Shown here: one piece after another, positions 34,321-44,052 of the stretch | How the letters are laid out: the number at the start of each line of letters is the position of its first letter | Position numbering within the stretch: position 1 is the first letter of the stretch | Assembly: GCF_017741935.1 (NCBI RefSeq) | Contig: NZ_JAGHMH010000024.1 | Span: forward strand, 62,001 to 126,000 | DNA: 64,000 nucleotides | Direction: 5' to 3' | Source: Rhizobium sp. 16-449-1b | GTDB lineage: Bacteria; Pseudomonadota; Alphaproteobacteria; Rhizobiales; Rhizobiaceae | The notes under the pieces: model-generated | What the model was told of the DNA's origin: nothing | The model's input: only the letters and a program-made list of their open reading frames with translations | Database searches by the model: none | Position numbers and translations under genes: made by a program

Positions 34321-35598
34321 ATGAAACGAAATCTTCTATCCGTCGCCGCACTTCTGTTCGGCACGCTCTTTCTGTTCATGGGCAATGGCCTGCAGGGCAT
34401 CCTCCTCCCCGTCCGCGGCAATCTCGAAGGTTATGCGACCACCACGCTCGGCCTGCTCGGCACATCCTGGGCCGCCGGCTTCGTCATCGGTTGCCTTGTT
34501 GCGCCGAAGATGGTCAGCCGCGTCGGCCATGTGCGCGCCTTCTCCGGCTTCATCTCGATCATCGCCATCATCGCGCTGGTGAGCGGCATTGCCGTTCATC
34601 CGGTCTGGTGGGTGCTGCTGCGCGCCGTCACCGGCTTTGCCACGGCCGGCACCTCGATGATCATCGAGAGCTGGTTGAACGAGCGCGCGACAAACGAGAG
34701 CCGCGGCGCGATCTTCTCGCTCTATATCGCCATCACCCTGATCGGCGTCGTCGCCGGCCAGATGATGATCCCACTCGAGGATGTCCGCACACCCATCCTC
34801 TTCATGATCTGCGGTATCTTCTATTGCATCGCCATGCTGCCGACGCTGCTGTCGACCGCCGCCTCGCCGCAGCCGCTGAAGGCCGTGAAGCTCGATCTCA
34901 AGGCGCTCTATCGCAATTCGCCGGTCTCCTGCCTCGGCATTCTCCTGGTCGGCATTGCTAATGGCGCCTATGGCACGCTCGGTGCCGTCTTCGGCGCCGG
35001 CGCCGGTCTCTCGGATACCTCGATCGCCATCATGATGAGCTCGACCATCTTTGCCGGCGCGGTCATGCAGCTCCCGGCTGGCCGCCTCTCCGACCGCATC
35101 GACCGTCGCTACGTGCTGGCCGCCATGTCGGCGATCGCGGCACTCGCCGGCCTGATGCTCGTCGTCCTCCACCCCTCCTCGCCCGCCTTCATCATCACGC
35201 TCGTGGTGCTCTATGGCGCGGTCGCCAACACGCTCTATCCGATCGCCGTCGCCCACGCCAACGACTACGCCTCCTCGGAAGACTTCGTGAAGGTCTCCGG
35301 CGGCCTGCTGCTGCTCTATGGCATCGGCACCATCATCGGCCCGACGATCGGCGGCCCCGTCATGTCTATGGCAAGCCCGCACGCGCTGTTCCTGGTGACC
35401 GCACTCGCCCACGTGCTGATCACGGCTTACGCGATCATCCGCAGCCGCGCGCGCGCCGCCATTCCGGCAAGCGACCGCGACGCCTTCACCACCATCCCGA
35501 CGGCCACATCGCAGATGATGACGCCCGAGGGCATGACGCTTGCCGATCGCGGGCAGAACAAGACGCCGGAGCCGCCGATGGAGCCGGCAACCCGATAG
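34321..35598 (+). CDS. MFS transporter (YcaD-like)
   Basis: 425 residues with 12 helices. Loop 2-3 is APKMVSRVGHVRAFSG and the second-half equivalent is AGRLSDRIDRRYVLAAMS. WLNERATNESRGAIFSLYI after helix 4 resembles the YcaD/UMF2 group. The C-terminal 45 residues are hydrophilic (TPEGMTLADRGQNKTPEPPM). The ATG at 34321 follows GGGGGGCC; an earlier TTG at 34306 is rejected. The substrate is unknown. Confidence 0.88.
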   Translation: MKRNLLSVAALLFGTLFLFMGNGLQGILLPVRGNLEGYATTTLGLLGTSWAAGFVIGCLVAPKMVSRVGHVRAFSGFISIIAIIALVSGIAVHPVWWVLLRAVTGFATAGTSMIIESWLNERATNESRGAIFSLYIAITLIGVVAGQMMIPLEDVRTPILFMICGIFYCIAMLPTLLSTAASPQPLKAVKLDLKALYRNSPVSCLGILLVGIANGAYGTLGAVFGAGAGLSDTSIAIMMSSTIFAGAVMQLPAGRLSDRIDRRYVLAAMSAIAALAGLMLVVLHPSSPAFIITLVVLYGAVANTLYPIAVAHANDYASSEDFVKVSGGLLLLYGIGTIIGPTIGGPVMSMASPHALFLVTALAHVLITAYAIIRSRARAAIPASDRDAFTTIPTATSQMMTPEGMTLADRGQNKTPEPPMEPATR

Positions 35599-35657
35599 AC
35601 TTGGAATGCGGAGACGGCCGGGCGCTTGCCCGCCGACACGAGGACGGAGGACTGAAC

Positions 35658-35849
35658 ATGAGCATCATGGATGACGACCGGCCGCAGAAGAAGCCGAATC
35701 ACGAGATCGGCATGGACCTCTCGATGATGTCGGTGGACGAGCTGAACGCGCGTATCGACATGCTCAAGGCCGAGATTTCGCGCATCGAGCAGGAAGCCGC
35801 TCGCAAGGCATCGGGAAGATTGGCCGCAGAAAACCTCTTCAAATCGTGA
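35658..35849 (+). CDS. DUF1192 small coiled-coil protein
   Basis: 63 residues: a charged N-terminus, then LSMMSVDELNARIDMLKAEI and SRIEQEAARKASGRLAAENLF, the DUF1192 signature. Function is unknown but it is widespread in Rhizobiales, often near rcdA as here. GGACGGAGGAC sits just upstream of the ATG. A GC-rich hairpin with a weak T-tract follows at 35851-35865. Confidence 0.85.
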   Translation: MSIMDDDRPQKKPNHEIGMDLSMMSVDELNARIDMLKAEISRIEQEAARKASGRLAAENLFKS

Positions 35850-35939
35850 CCCGGCAAAAGGCCGGATTTGATTTATAGCCGCCGCGCAAGTGTTAATTCG
35901 GCACACACTTAATGAGGCGTTAAGCTTTCTAATGTATTG

Positions 35940-36050
35940 ATGTGCTCATCCGGACTTGCTCTGGATCTCAGACAGTTTCCCATGCGGTGAATTGGTCTGA
36001 TTTTTCTCCCTGTTTTACCTTGAGAGCCGCTTTTGCGGCTCTCCTTTTTC
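35940..36050 (+). ncRNA. Probable small regulatory RNA with intrinsic terminator
   Basis: A gene-free 380-base stretch (35850-36229) contains a strong terminator at 36022-36050: GAGAGCCGC, loop TTTT, GCGGCTCTC, then CTTTTTC. It lies 170 bases from the DUF1192 stop and 180 bases before rcdA. It therefore probably ends a separate short transcript that starts after the TAATGT near 35932. The single-stranded UUUUUCUCCCUGUUUU before the terminator is complementary to ribosome binding sites, as in AbcR-type RNAs. The exact 5' end and family are not established. Confidence 0.45.
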
Positions 36051-36229
36051 GCATTGGCTGGGGACGAAAACCACGAAACTGTGGAAGTTAACCCTTTATT
36101 AAGAAACGCCTTGCGCTATTAGGCTAAAACTACCATCTTTAAAGTCATTAAGGCCGACCGGTGAAACCTTTTGGGACCGGCCTGCGTTACCTGATCAATA
36201 AGTAGATGCGTGCAACAGGGACCCTTTAA

Positions 36230-36745
36230 ATGTCAGAGCTTGGATTGAATACGATCAGTTTTGCAGGACGCGCTGCCGCATCGTCGCAGTTTAAGACATT
36301 GTACTCCGAGGGCATGTCGCTGGTCGAAGAGACCGCCGCCTATCTGGATGGCAATGGCCGGACCGCATCCAAGGTTCTGCCGCGCATGGCATCGGTTCTT
36401 TACGCAGCGGAATCCATGCGCCTCACCACCCGCCTGATGCAGATGGCCTCCTGGCTCCTCCTGCAGCGCGCCGTCAACAATGGCGAGATGTCGCGCGATC
36501 AGGTTCTGGCCGAAAAGAACAAGGTTCGCCTCGACGGCTTCAACGTCGACCGCAACGCTCCGGGCTGGGGCGACCTGCCGGAAGCCTTCCGCGACCTGAT
36601 CGAGCGCTCGCTGCGCCTGCAGAACCGCGTAGCCCTGCTCGACCGCGAAATCTATCGCCCGAACGAAGCAGCGATCGTTCCCGACAACCAGAACAGCGTC
36701 CAGGCCCAGCTCAGCCTGCTGCAGACGGCATTCGGCAACAACTGA
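36230..36745 (+). CDS. rcdA: RcdA-type protease adaptor (DUF1465)
   Basis: 171 residues. The DUF1465 block is seen in FKTLYSEGMSLVEETAAYLD, ESMRLTTRLMQMASWLLLQR and PEAFRDLIERSLRLQNRVAL. In Caulobacter, RcdA is a ClpXP adaptor that helps degrade the cell-cycle regulator CtrA. An equivalent role in Rhizobium is inferred from homology. It has its own terminator (36767-36800) with AAACCGGC/GCCGGTTT arms. The upstream 180 bases (36051-36229) should hold its promoter. Confidence 0.85.
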   Translation: MSELGLNTISFAGRAAASSQFKTLYSEGMSLVEETAAYLDGNGRTASKVLPRMASVLYAAESMRLTTRLMQMASWLLLQRAVNNGEMSRDQVLAEKNKVRLDGFNVDRNAPGWGDLPEAFRDLIERSLRLQNRVALLDREIYRPNEAAIVPDNQNSVQAQLSLLQTAFGNN

Positions 36746-36766
36746 TCCATTCAAAGTAGACTGCAT

Positions 36767-36800
36767 AAACCGGCTGCGTTCCCTGCGCGGCCGGTTTTTT
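36767..36800 (+). terminator. Terminator of rcdA
   Basis: Stem AAACCGGC with GCCGGTTT followed by TTTTTTG, 22 bases after the stop. Confidence 0.85.
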
Positions 36801-36837
36801 GTTGTTGTCACTTACCAATGAAGAAGGAAGACCGCAC

Positions 36838-37470
36838 GTGACAGTGGCAATTGCGATCAAGTTTCAGAACCAAATCTATGCCCCAACGTTCCAACTGCTC
36901 AATGACCTCGTAGCCACTCCGTTGGCTATGGACCCCGATTCCAACAGCTTGCTTCATAGATTTGAAGGACTTTGCCTCCACGCGCATCACTTCGGAGAGC
37001 GAAACAAGATTCCGGTTAAGAACAACAGAAAACTCCGGGACATAGCAGACTCTATAAAACATATAAGATCGAAAGACCCACAGGTGACACTCGAGAGCTT
37101 CGGCGCCTGGGAGTACAAGAACGATCTATTCAGGTTCATCTCACATGGCATTGAGGCCAAATGGGAACCCGATAAGACAATGGACGCGATCGCATGCCTA
37201 TTGGGACATGTGAATGAACTAAATCGAAAGCTCCAAGCAAACCTACCCGATCTGAAGATGGGCGAGTCCGGCTATGGCTTCTATGATTGGGCCTTTGCTT
37301 ATCACCTGCCTTTAGTCTCCATAGCAACTCTCAGCCACCGGATAAGGATCCTGGAGAGAACAGAGACCGGTAACTACAGGTCGTTTGCACCTCCCAACCT
37401 CAGGTTCGTCGTATTGGCGGGGGACCTAATCGGCAGCAGACCTGAGGACCATTTTCCGGAAATCCGGTAG
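36838..37470 (+). CDS. Hypothetical protein of lower G+C (orphan, likely acquired)
   Basis: 210 residues from a GTG at 36838, with GAAGGAAG about 9 bases upstream; a TTG at 36799 falls in the preceding terminator and is rejected. I recognise no family. Visible features are LHAHHFGERNKIPVKNNRKL, a Trp/Phe-rich middle and GYGFYDWAFAYHL. It looks helical and soluble. Base use differs sharply from the neighbours: the line 37021-37080 is only about 38% G+C, with many A/T third positions. It lies between rcdA and rpmE terminators, a typical insertion point. Confidence 0.6.
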   Translation: MTVAIAIKFQNQIYAPTFQLLNDLVATPLAMDPDSNSLLHRFEGLCLHAHHFGERNKIPVKNNRKLRDIADSIKHIRSKDPQVTLESFGAWEYKNDLFRFISHGIEAKWEPDKTMDAIACLLGHVNELNRKLQANLPDLKMGESGYGFYDWAFAYHLPLVSIATLSHRIRILERTETGNYRSFAPPNLRFVVLAGDLIGSRPEDHFPEIR

Positions 37471-37483
37471 GCGCCTCCCAAAC

Positions 37484-37510
37484 GCAAAAAAGCCCCGCTT
37501 TCGCAGGGCT
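37484..37510 (-). terminator. Terminator of rpmE
   Basis: Stem AGCCCCGC/GCAGGGCT (37491-37510) followed on the minus strand by TTTTTTGCG. It may also slow transcripts of the plus-strand orphan gene. Confidence 0.8.
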
Positions 37511-37537
37511 CCTTCGAAATCAGTGCAACAGCAGCGA

Positions 37538-37759
37538 TTAGAGGCCGAGGCCGCCGAAACGCTTGTTGAACTTGGAAACGCGGCCACCGCGGTCCATGAG
37601 CTGCTGGTTGCCGCCCGTCCAGGCCGGGTGCGACTTGGAATCGATTTCGAGGTTCATCACGGCGCCTTCAGAACCCCAGGTCGAGCGGGTTTCGTATTCG
37701 GTGCCGTCGGTCATGACTACCTTGATGGTGTGGTAGTCGGGATGGATTTCAGCCTTCAT
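37538..37759 (-). CDS. rpmE: 50S ribosomal protein L31
   Basis: 73 residues. MKAEIHPDYHTIKVVMTDGT and SHPAWTGGNQQLMDRGGRV through FNKRFGGLGL match bL31. It lacks the Cys4 zinc motif, so it is the zinc-free form, as is usual in Rhizobiales. It has its own terminator, and its promoter should lie in 37760-37850. Confidence 0.96.
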   Translation of the reverse strand: MKAEIHPDYHTIKVVMTDGTEYETRSTWGSEGAVMNLEIDSKSHPAWTGGNQQLMDRGGRVSKFNKRFGGLGL

Positions 37760-37858
37760 AACAATCTTCCTGCGATGTCACGTCCATTTGACGCACCACG
37801 TTGCGACAAGAGGACCGATTGAATAAATGAAGCCGCAGTCGCTACTGGCTACGGCTTC

Positions 37859-37927
37859 CCATTAGGATGCGGTGCCTATACATGAAGGCCATTAGGATAA
37901 CAAGAGCCATCGACCGTGTTGCACGGT
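37859..37927. repeat. Direct repeat and inverted repeat before the ABC exporter
   Basis: CCATTAGGAT occurs at 37859-37868 and again at 37889-37898, exactly 30 bases apart. A perfect inverted repeat ACCGTG-TTG-CACGGT follows at 37913-37927, 23 bases before the TTG start. Spacing by near three helical turns and placement in the promoter suggest a binding region. Confidence 0.5.
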
Positions 37928-37950
37928 GTTGAAGGCTGCTGGAGATTGAA

Positions 37951-39753
<1,803 letters not shown>

Positions 39754-39832
39754 CGGCGGAGTGATGTTTCCACTGAGGATTGCAATCGCAAAGGTGCTGC
39801 AATAGCGTTGAACCGTATCCAGGGCGCGGGCG

Positions 39833-40126
39833 ATGCGATTCAACGGTTTCGATTGGGATGATGGCAACTGGCCGAAATGCGGCAGGCATGGTCTGTCCAT
39901 TCGGGCGATCGAATCCGTGTTCGAGCGCCCGGTGAGCATCTTCGACGATCCCTTCGACCCGGGATTGGAGACGAGGATGCGCGCGATCGGCAAGGATGAG
40001 CAAGACCGTTACGTCTTCATCGTCTTTTGCCTGCGCGTCAAAAACGGTGTAACTTTGCTGCGTCCCATCAGCGCGCGCTACATGCACGCAAAGGAAGTGA
40101 GGCACTATGAACAGCAAAAGTCTTAA
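39833..40126 (+). CDS. brnT: BrnT-family ribonuclease toxin
   Basis: 97 residues. MRFNGFDWDDGNWPKCGRHG, then VFERPVSIFDDPF and the C-terminal RPISARYMHAKEVRHYE match BrnT (DUF497), an RelE-like RNase. Toxin precedes antitoxin, the usual brnTA order, and the two overlap by 20 bases. Catalytic candidates are the Lys and Glu near KEVRHYE and the Arg of RPISAR. Its partner is unusual; see the next gene. GTATCCAGGGC before the ATG is only a weak ribosome binding site. Confidence 0.85.
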   Translation: MRFNGFDWDDGNWPKCGRHGLSIRAIESVFERPVSIFDDPFDPGLETRMRAIGKDEQDRYVFIVFCLRVKNGVTLLRPISARYMHAKEVRHYEQQKS

Positions 40127-40448
40127 GCCGCTTCCGCGCTTCTCCTCCGACCAGCAGGCCGAGGATTTCGTCGCCGATGCCGACCTGAGCGAATTCGATC
40201 TCTCCAGCGGTCGTGACATGTTGTTTGAGAAGATCTCGCCAGAACACGTGGCGGCGGGCGATTACGTCTTCGTAGTCACGAAGGACGCACAAAACCGCTT
40301 TCATTTTGACGTTAAGCAATCGAGCGGCGAAATCTTGTTCTCGTCCGCGCCCCTGAACTCGAGAGACGCGGCGCTAAAGGCAATCGATGCGTTCAAGGCC
40401 GGCATATCCGCAGCTGCGACCAAAGACGCCTCGGACGCCGCCGCCTGA
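40107..40448 (+). CDS. Chimeric antitoxin: BrnA/CopG-like N-terminus fused to a YegP (DUF1508) domain
   Basis: 113 residues. Residues 1-34 (KPLPRFSSDQQAEDFVADAD then LSEFDLSSG) read like the toxin-binding N-terminus of BrnA/CopG-type antitoxins. The ribbon-helix-helix DNA-binding part that should follow is missing. Residues 52-98 instead form a YegP-like domain (YVFVVTKDAQNRFHFDV, then SSGEILFSSAPLNSRDAA). Another YegP protein is encoded 96 bases downstream, so the fusion may come from duplication and recombination. It overlaps brnT by 20 bases. Antitoxin activity, and autoregulation without a DNA-binding domain, are open. Confidence 0.7.
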   Translation: MNSKSLKPLPRFSSDQQAEDFVADADLSEFDLSSGRDMLFEKISPEHVAAGDYVFVVTKDAQNRFHFDVKQSSGEILFSSAPLNSRDAALKAIDAFKAGISAAATKDASDAAA

Positions 40449-40544
40449 GCGCACCCGCCCAAACATCCCGATGGAATAATTGGATTTTTTGTTTTAGGCT
40501 GCGCTTGCAGATTTAAACAACATCCTGATTCCGGGAGACAATCG

Positions 40545-40736
40545 ATGTATAAGTTCGAAGTTTATAAGGACAAGGCAGGCGAATTCCGTTTCCGTTTCAA
40601 GGCATCGAACGGCGAAGCGATGTTCGGCTCCGAGGGCTACAAGGCCAAGGCGTCGGCGCTGAGCGCGATCGAATCCATCAAGAAAAACGCTCCCGGAGCC
40701 GTCGTCGACGACACCACCAAGGCGGCAGACGCCTGA
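40545..40736 (+). CDS. YegP (DUF1508) family protein
   Basis: 63 residues: one DUF1508 unit, MYKFEVYKDKAGEFRFRFKA then SNGEAMFGSEGYKAKASALS. Its tail TTKAADA resembles the end of the chimeric upstream protein. The family's function is unknown; it is small, often upregulated under stress. GGGAG lies 8 bases upstream. A terminator with perfect arms follows. Confidence 0.88.
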   Translation: MYKFEVYKDKAGEFRFRFKASNGEAMFGSEGYKAKASALSAIESIKKNAPGAVVDDTTKAADA

Positions 40737-40742
40737 TACATC

Positions 40743-40776
40743 AAAGGCGGCACCTCAGGGCGCCGCCTTTTTCTTT
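40743..40776 (+). terminator. Terminator after YegP gene
   Basis: Stem AAAGGCGGC/GCCGCCTTT (40743-40751 with 40762-40770) then TTCTTTTG. Confidence 0.85.
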
Positions 40777-40840
40777 TGTGATGCTGGCCATGGATAGTGC
40801 GGTATGCCGCGCCGTTACTTGCGCAAGCACGCTACCCCCG

Positions 40841-41872
40841 TCATTTCTCCGTCAGCTTCAACTCGATCCGTCGGTTGGTCGCGCGTGCCTCGGGCGTATC
40901 GCCAGGCGCAATCGGCTGATACTCGCCGAAGCCTGCGGCCACCAGCCGGTCGGCCGGAACGCCTTGCGCGATCAGGAACTTGACCACCGAGATCGCGCGC
41001 GCCGAGGACAGCTGCCAGTTGTCGGCGAAGCGGCCGGTGCCGGCGAGCGGCACGTTGTCGGTGTGGCCGTCGACGCGCAGCACCCAATTGATCTCCGGCG
41101 GAATTTCCTTGGCGACGTCGAGCAGCGCTGCCGCGAGCTTGGCCATCTCCGTCTGCCCGTCGGGATTGAGATCGGCGCCGCCGGAGGGGAAGAGCACTTC
41201 CGACTGGAACACGAAGCGGTCGCCGACGATGCGGATGTTCTCGCGGTCAGACAGAATCTCGCGCAAGCGCCCGAAGAAGTCCGAGCGGTAACGGTTGAGC
41301 TCCTGCACGCGCGCGGCAAGCGCCACGTTGAGCCGGCGTCCGAGATCGGCGATCTTCGTCTGCGACTGCTGGTCCTTCTGCTCGGAAGCCTGCAGCGCCA
41401 CTTCGACGGCAGCGATCTGGTTGCGCAGCGCCGCAATCTGCTGGTTGAGCAACTCGACCTGGCTCATCGCCCGGTCGCTCATCTGCTTCTGCTCGTCGAG
41501 TTCCTTGGTGAGCGAACCGATCCGCTGCTGCGCCGCGTCCTGGCCGCCAGAGCCGGCCGAAAGCAGCGACTGCAGCCGCGAGCGTTCGCCCTCGGCGGTC
41601 GCAAGCGAGGCCTGCAGATTGGCGACGCTGTCCTCGAGATCCTGCTTGCTGCCCTTTTCGAGCGCGAGCAGCTGCGTCAGCTCGTTGATCTGGCTGTTCA
41701 GCCGGTTCATCACCTCGTCGCGGCCGGAAATCTCGCGACTGAGAATGAACTGCCCGACGACGAACACTGTGAGCAGGAACATCACCGCGATCAGAAGCGT
41801 CGACAGCGCATCGACGAAGCCGGGCCAGTAGTCGACCGTGCGTTCGCGGCGACGGTTGCGGGCAAGAGCCAT
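40841..41872 (-). CDS. OmpA/MotB-type peptidoglycan-binding protein with coiled coil
   Basis: 343 residues. One membrane helix (VDALSTLLIAVMFLLTVFVV) near residue 20, then a long coiled coil at about 55-190, then an OmpA domain with VLFPSGGADLNPDG and VDGHTDNVPLAGTGRFADNW. It starts three bases after the MotA-like gene ends and forms the stator-like B subunit: the helix brings a proton path, the OmpA domain anchors to cell wall. The proton-path Asp is likely in YWPGFVDALS. The work done with the ion flow is unknown. It is not a flagellar MotB by context. Confidence 0.85.
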   Translation of the reverse strand: MALARNRRRERTVDYWPGFVDALSTLLIAVMFLLTVFVVGQFILSREISGRDEVMNRLNSQINELTQLLALEKGSKQDLEDSVANLQASLATAEGERSRLQSLLSAGSGGQDAAQQRIGSLTKELDEQKQMSDRAMSQVELLNQQIAALRNQIAAVEVALQASEQKDQQSQTKIADLGRRLNVALAARVQELNRYRSDFFGRLREILSDRENIRIVGDRFVFQSEVLFPSGGADLNPDGQTEMAKLAAALLDVAKEIPPEINWVLRVDGHTDNVPLAGTGRFADNWQLSSARAISVVKFLIAQGVPADRLVAAGFGEYQPIAPGDTPEARATNRRIELKLTEK

Positions 41873-41875
41873 GGC

Positions 41876-42973
41876 TTACTTGCCCTCGCTCTTTTCGGTC
41901 TGCGGCATGCGCGGGCGCTCAGTCGAGGCATGCTTTTCCTGCGCGCCGATCCGTTCGGCCAGCCGGTCGAGCGTGCGGCGCATGGCCTTCGCCTCGTCCT
42001 GCTGTGCCTCGATCCAATCGCGCAGCATCTGCTGCTCGTTGCGCATGTTCTTGACCAGCCCCTGGATGCCCTCGGCGAGATTGGCCATGGCCGCGATCGA
42101 GCGCTGGCTGCCGCCGCCCTCTTCCGAGACCTTCTGCATGTATTCAGACAGCGCGCGGATCTCTTCCGGCGAAACGCCGCCCTTGGTGTCGATCACGGGA
42201 GCCGCGAGGTCGGAGCCGACATCGGTCACCGACGACAGCCAGTTTTCCAGCTCCGTATAGAAACGGTTCTGCGCACGGCCGGCCTGCAGGTCGAGGAAGC
42301 CGAGGATGAGCGAACCGGAAAGACCGAGCAGCGACGACGAGAATGCCTGCCCCATGCCCGACAGCGGCTGCGACAGCCCCTCTTTCAGCGCCGAAAGCAC
42401 ATCCGAGGAGCCATTGGTTCCGGCGTCGAGCGACTGGATCACGTTGCTGATCGAGCCGATCGTGCCGATCAGGCCCCAGAACGTGCCAAGCAGACCGAGG
42501 AAGACGAGGAGACCGATGAGATAGCGCGAGACGTCGCGGGATTCGTCGAGGCGGTTGGCGATGGAATCGAGAATGGAGCGGAAGGCCGTGGTCGAGATGC
42601 CGGCGGCCGAGGAGGTGCGGCTGCCGATCAGCGTGCGCATCGGCGCCAAGAGCTTCGGGTTGCGGTTCACCTTGTCGGCGCTGCCGGCAGCGCGGAACGA
42701 ATTGAACCAGCGCACCTCGGGCCGAAGCGATAGCACATGGCTGAAGACAAGGATGATGCCGATGCCGAGAACGCCGAGAATGAGGCCGTTCAGCCCCGGA
42801 TTGTGCATGAAGGCCGTCTGCGCCTGGCGGAACAGGATGGATGCTATGAACCCGACGATGACGAGGAACAGCACCATCGTCCACAGAAAGGGCATCGGGC
42901 TGGATAGCTTATAGCTGTAATTTCCCGTGGTTTTTTCGGTCGAGCCGAACTCCGCCACATTCACATTTTCCAT
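41876..42973 (-). CDS. MotA/TolQ/ExbB-type proton channel protein
   Basis: 365 residues. A helix pair lies near residues 25-75 (WTMVLFLVIVGFIASILF, GLILGVLGIGIILVFSHVL), then a cytosolic region and the MotA/TolQ pair IGLLVFLGLLGTFWGLIGTI and LLGLSGSLILGFLDLQAG. A coiled coil ends the protein. It partners the OmpA-type protein in the next gene. I used the ATG at 42973 with GGAGG 12 bases upstream; 42997 or a GTG at 43000 would add 8 or 9 residues. It is conserved beside suhB in Rhizobium. Confidence 0.85.
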   Translation of the reverse strand: MENVNVAEFGSTEKTTGNYSYKLSSPMPFLWTMVLFLVIVGFIASILFRQAQTAFMHNPGLNGLILGVLGIGIILVFSHVLSLRPEVRWFNSFRAAGSADKVNRNPKLLAPMRTLIGSRTSSAAGISTTAFRSILDSIANRLDESRDVSRYLIGLLVFLGLLGTFWGLIGTIGSISNVIQSLDAGTNGSSDVLSALKEGLSQPLSGMGQAFSSSLLGLSGSLILGFLDLQAGRAQNRFYTELENWLSSVTDVGSDLAAPVIDTKGGVSPEEIRALSEYMQKVSEEGGGSQRSIAAMANLAEGIQGLVKNMRNEQQMLRDWIEAQQDEAKAMRRTLDRLAERIGAQEKHASTERPRMPQTEKSEGK

Positions 42974-43073
42974 AGATTCCGCAGCCTCCGGCCTCATCAC
43001 AGCCGGAGACTAGATCATCATTGTGCCGAATTGAAGTATGCGGAACGAAAAAGCCTGTCTTTATAACAAAGAC

Positions 43074-43874
43074 TTACCGGCTGGGCACAGGACGCTTGGC
43101 AACTTCCATCAGCGCCTTCTGGATGTATTCGTTGCCGGCCACGACGCTGCCGGTCTCCAGAATAGAGTTACCGCCGTCCCAGTCGCTGACATAGCCGCCG
43201 GCTTCGCGGATGAGCAGGATGCCGGCCGCGATATCCCAGGCCGAAAGGCCGGTTTCCCAGAAGCCGTCGAAACGACCGGCCGCGACATAAGCGAGATCGA
43301 GCGAGGCCGAACCCATGCGGCGCACACCGGCGACTTCGCCCATGACGTGTCGGAGTTCGACGAGGAATTTGCCATGATTGCCACGGCCAAGATGCGGAAC
43401 GCCGCAGGCGACGACCGAGTCAGAGAGCACGCGGCGTGCGCCGACGCGCAGGCGGCGATCGTTGAGGAAGGCGCCGCCGCCACGCTCGGTGGTGTAGAGC
43501 TCGTCGGTCGCCGGGTTGAAGATGACGCCGGCGACGATCTCGTTGTTGCGCTCGAGCGCGATCGAGACCGCGAACATCGGAATGCCGTGCAAGAAGTTGG
43601 TGGTGCCGTCGAGCGGATCGACGATCCAGCGGTGCGCGCCGTCGGTGCCCTTGATCTCTTCGCCTTCCTCACCAAGGAAGCCATAGGTCGGACGTGCCTT
43701 CAGAAGCTCTTCGCGCACGATCTTCTCGGCCTTGCGGTCGGCGGACGAGACGAAATCGCCCGGTCCCTTGACCGAGACCTGCAGGTTCTGCACTTCGCCG
43801 AAATCACGCCCCAGCGATTTTCCTGCCTTGAGGGCAGCCTGAACCATGACATTGAGAAGAGCTGAACGGGCCAT
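43074..43874 (-). CDS. suhB: Inositol-1-monophosphatase SuhB
   Basis: 266 residues. Metal-binding motifs are intact: FLGEEGEE, WIVDPLDGTTNFLHGIPMFA and LSAWDIAAGILLIREAGG with the third Asp. It hydrolyses inositol phosphates; in enterobacteria SuhB also binds RNA polymerase. It lies 101 bases upstream of the MotA-like gene on the same strand and may share its transcript. No suhB-associated RNA motif was recognised nearby. Confidence 0.93.
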   Translation of the reverse strand: MARSALLNVMVQAALKAGKSLGRDFGEVQNLQVSVKGPGDFVSSADRKAEKIVREELLKARPTYGFLGEEGEEIKGTDGAHRWIVDPLDGTTNFLHGIPMFAVSIALERNNEIVAGVIFNPATDELYTTERGGGAFLNDRRLRVGARRVLSDSVVACGVPHLGRGNHGKFLVELRHVMGEVAGVRRMGSASLDLAYVAAGRFDGFWETGLSAWDIAAGILLIREAGGYVSDWDGGNSILETGSVVAGNEYIQKALMEVAKRPVPSR

Positions 43875-44052
43875 GTGGGCGGTTTTCCTTGGGCTAAATA
43901 GGTGCGCGTTGTCAGGGCGGGGATGGTCCCTGATCGCCGGTAGAAGCTGCGCTTTATAAGATTGGCGGCTTCAAGACCACAAAATCGGGGAAATTTCAAG
44001 AGCGGCGCCGCATAGCTGCATTGAATCGCCGGAAGGCCGCAATTTAATTTGG

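Noticed and set aside
40841..42973. Zorya-type anti-phage system (ZorA/ZorB)
   Set aside because: The pair resembles ZorA/ZorB in fold only; no ZorC, ZorD or ZorE nuclease/helicase gene is next to it, and the locus is core genome.
43875..44052. suhB-type RNA motif near suhB
   Set aside because: I looked for a conserved hairpin with a terminator around suhB; only unstructured sequence was found.
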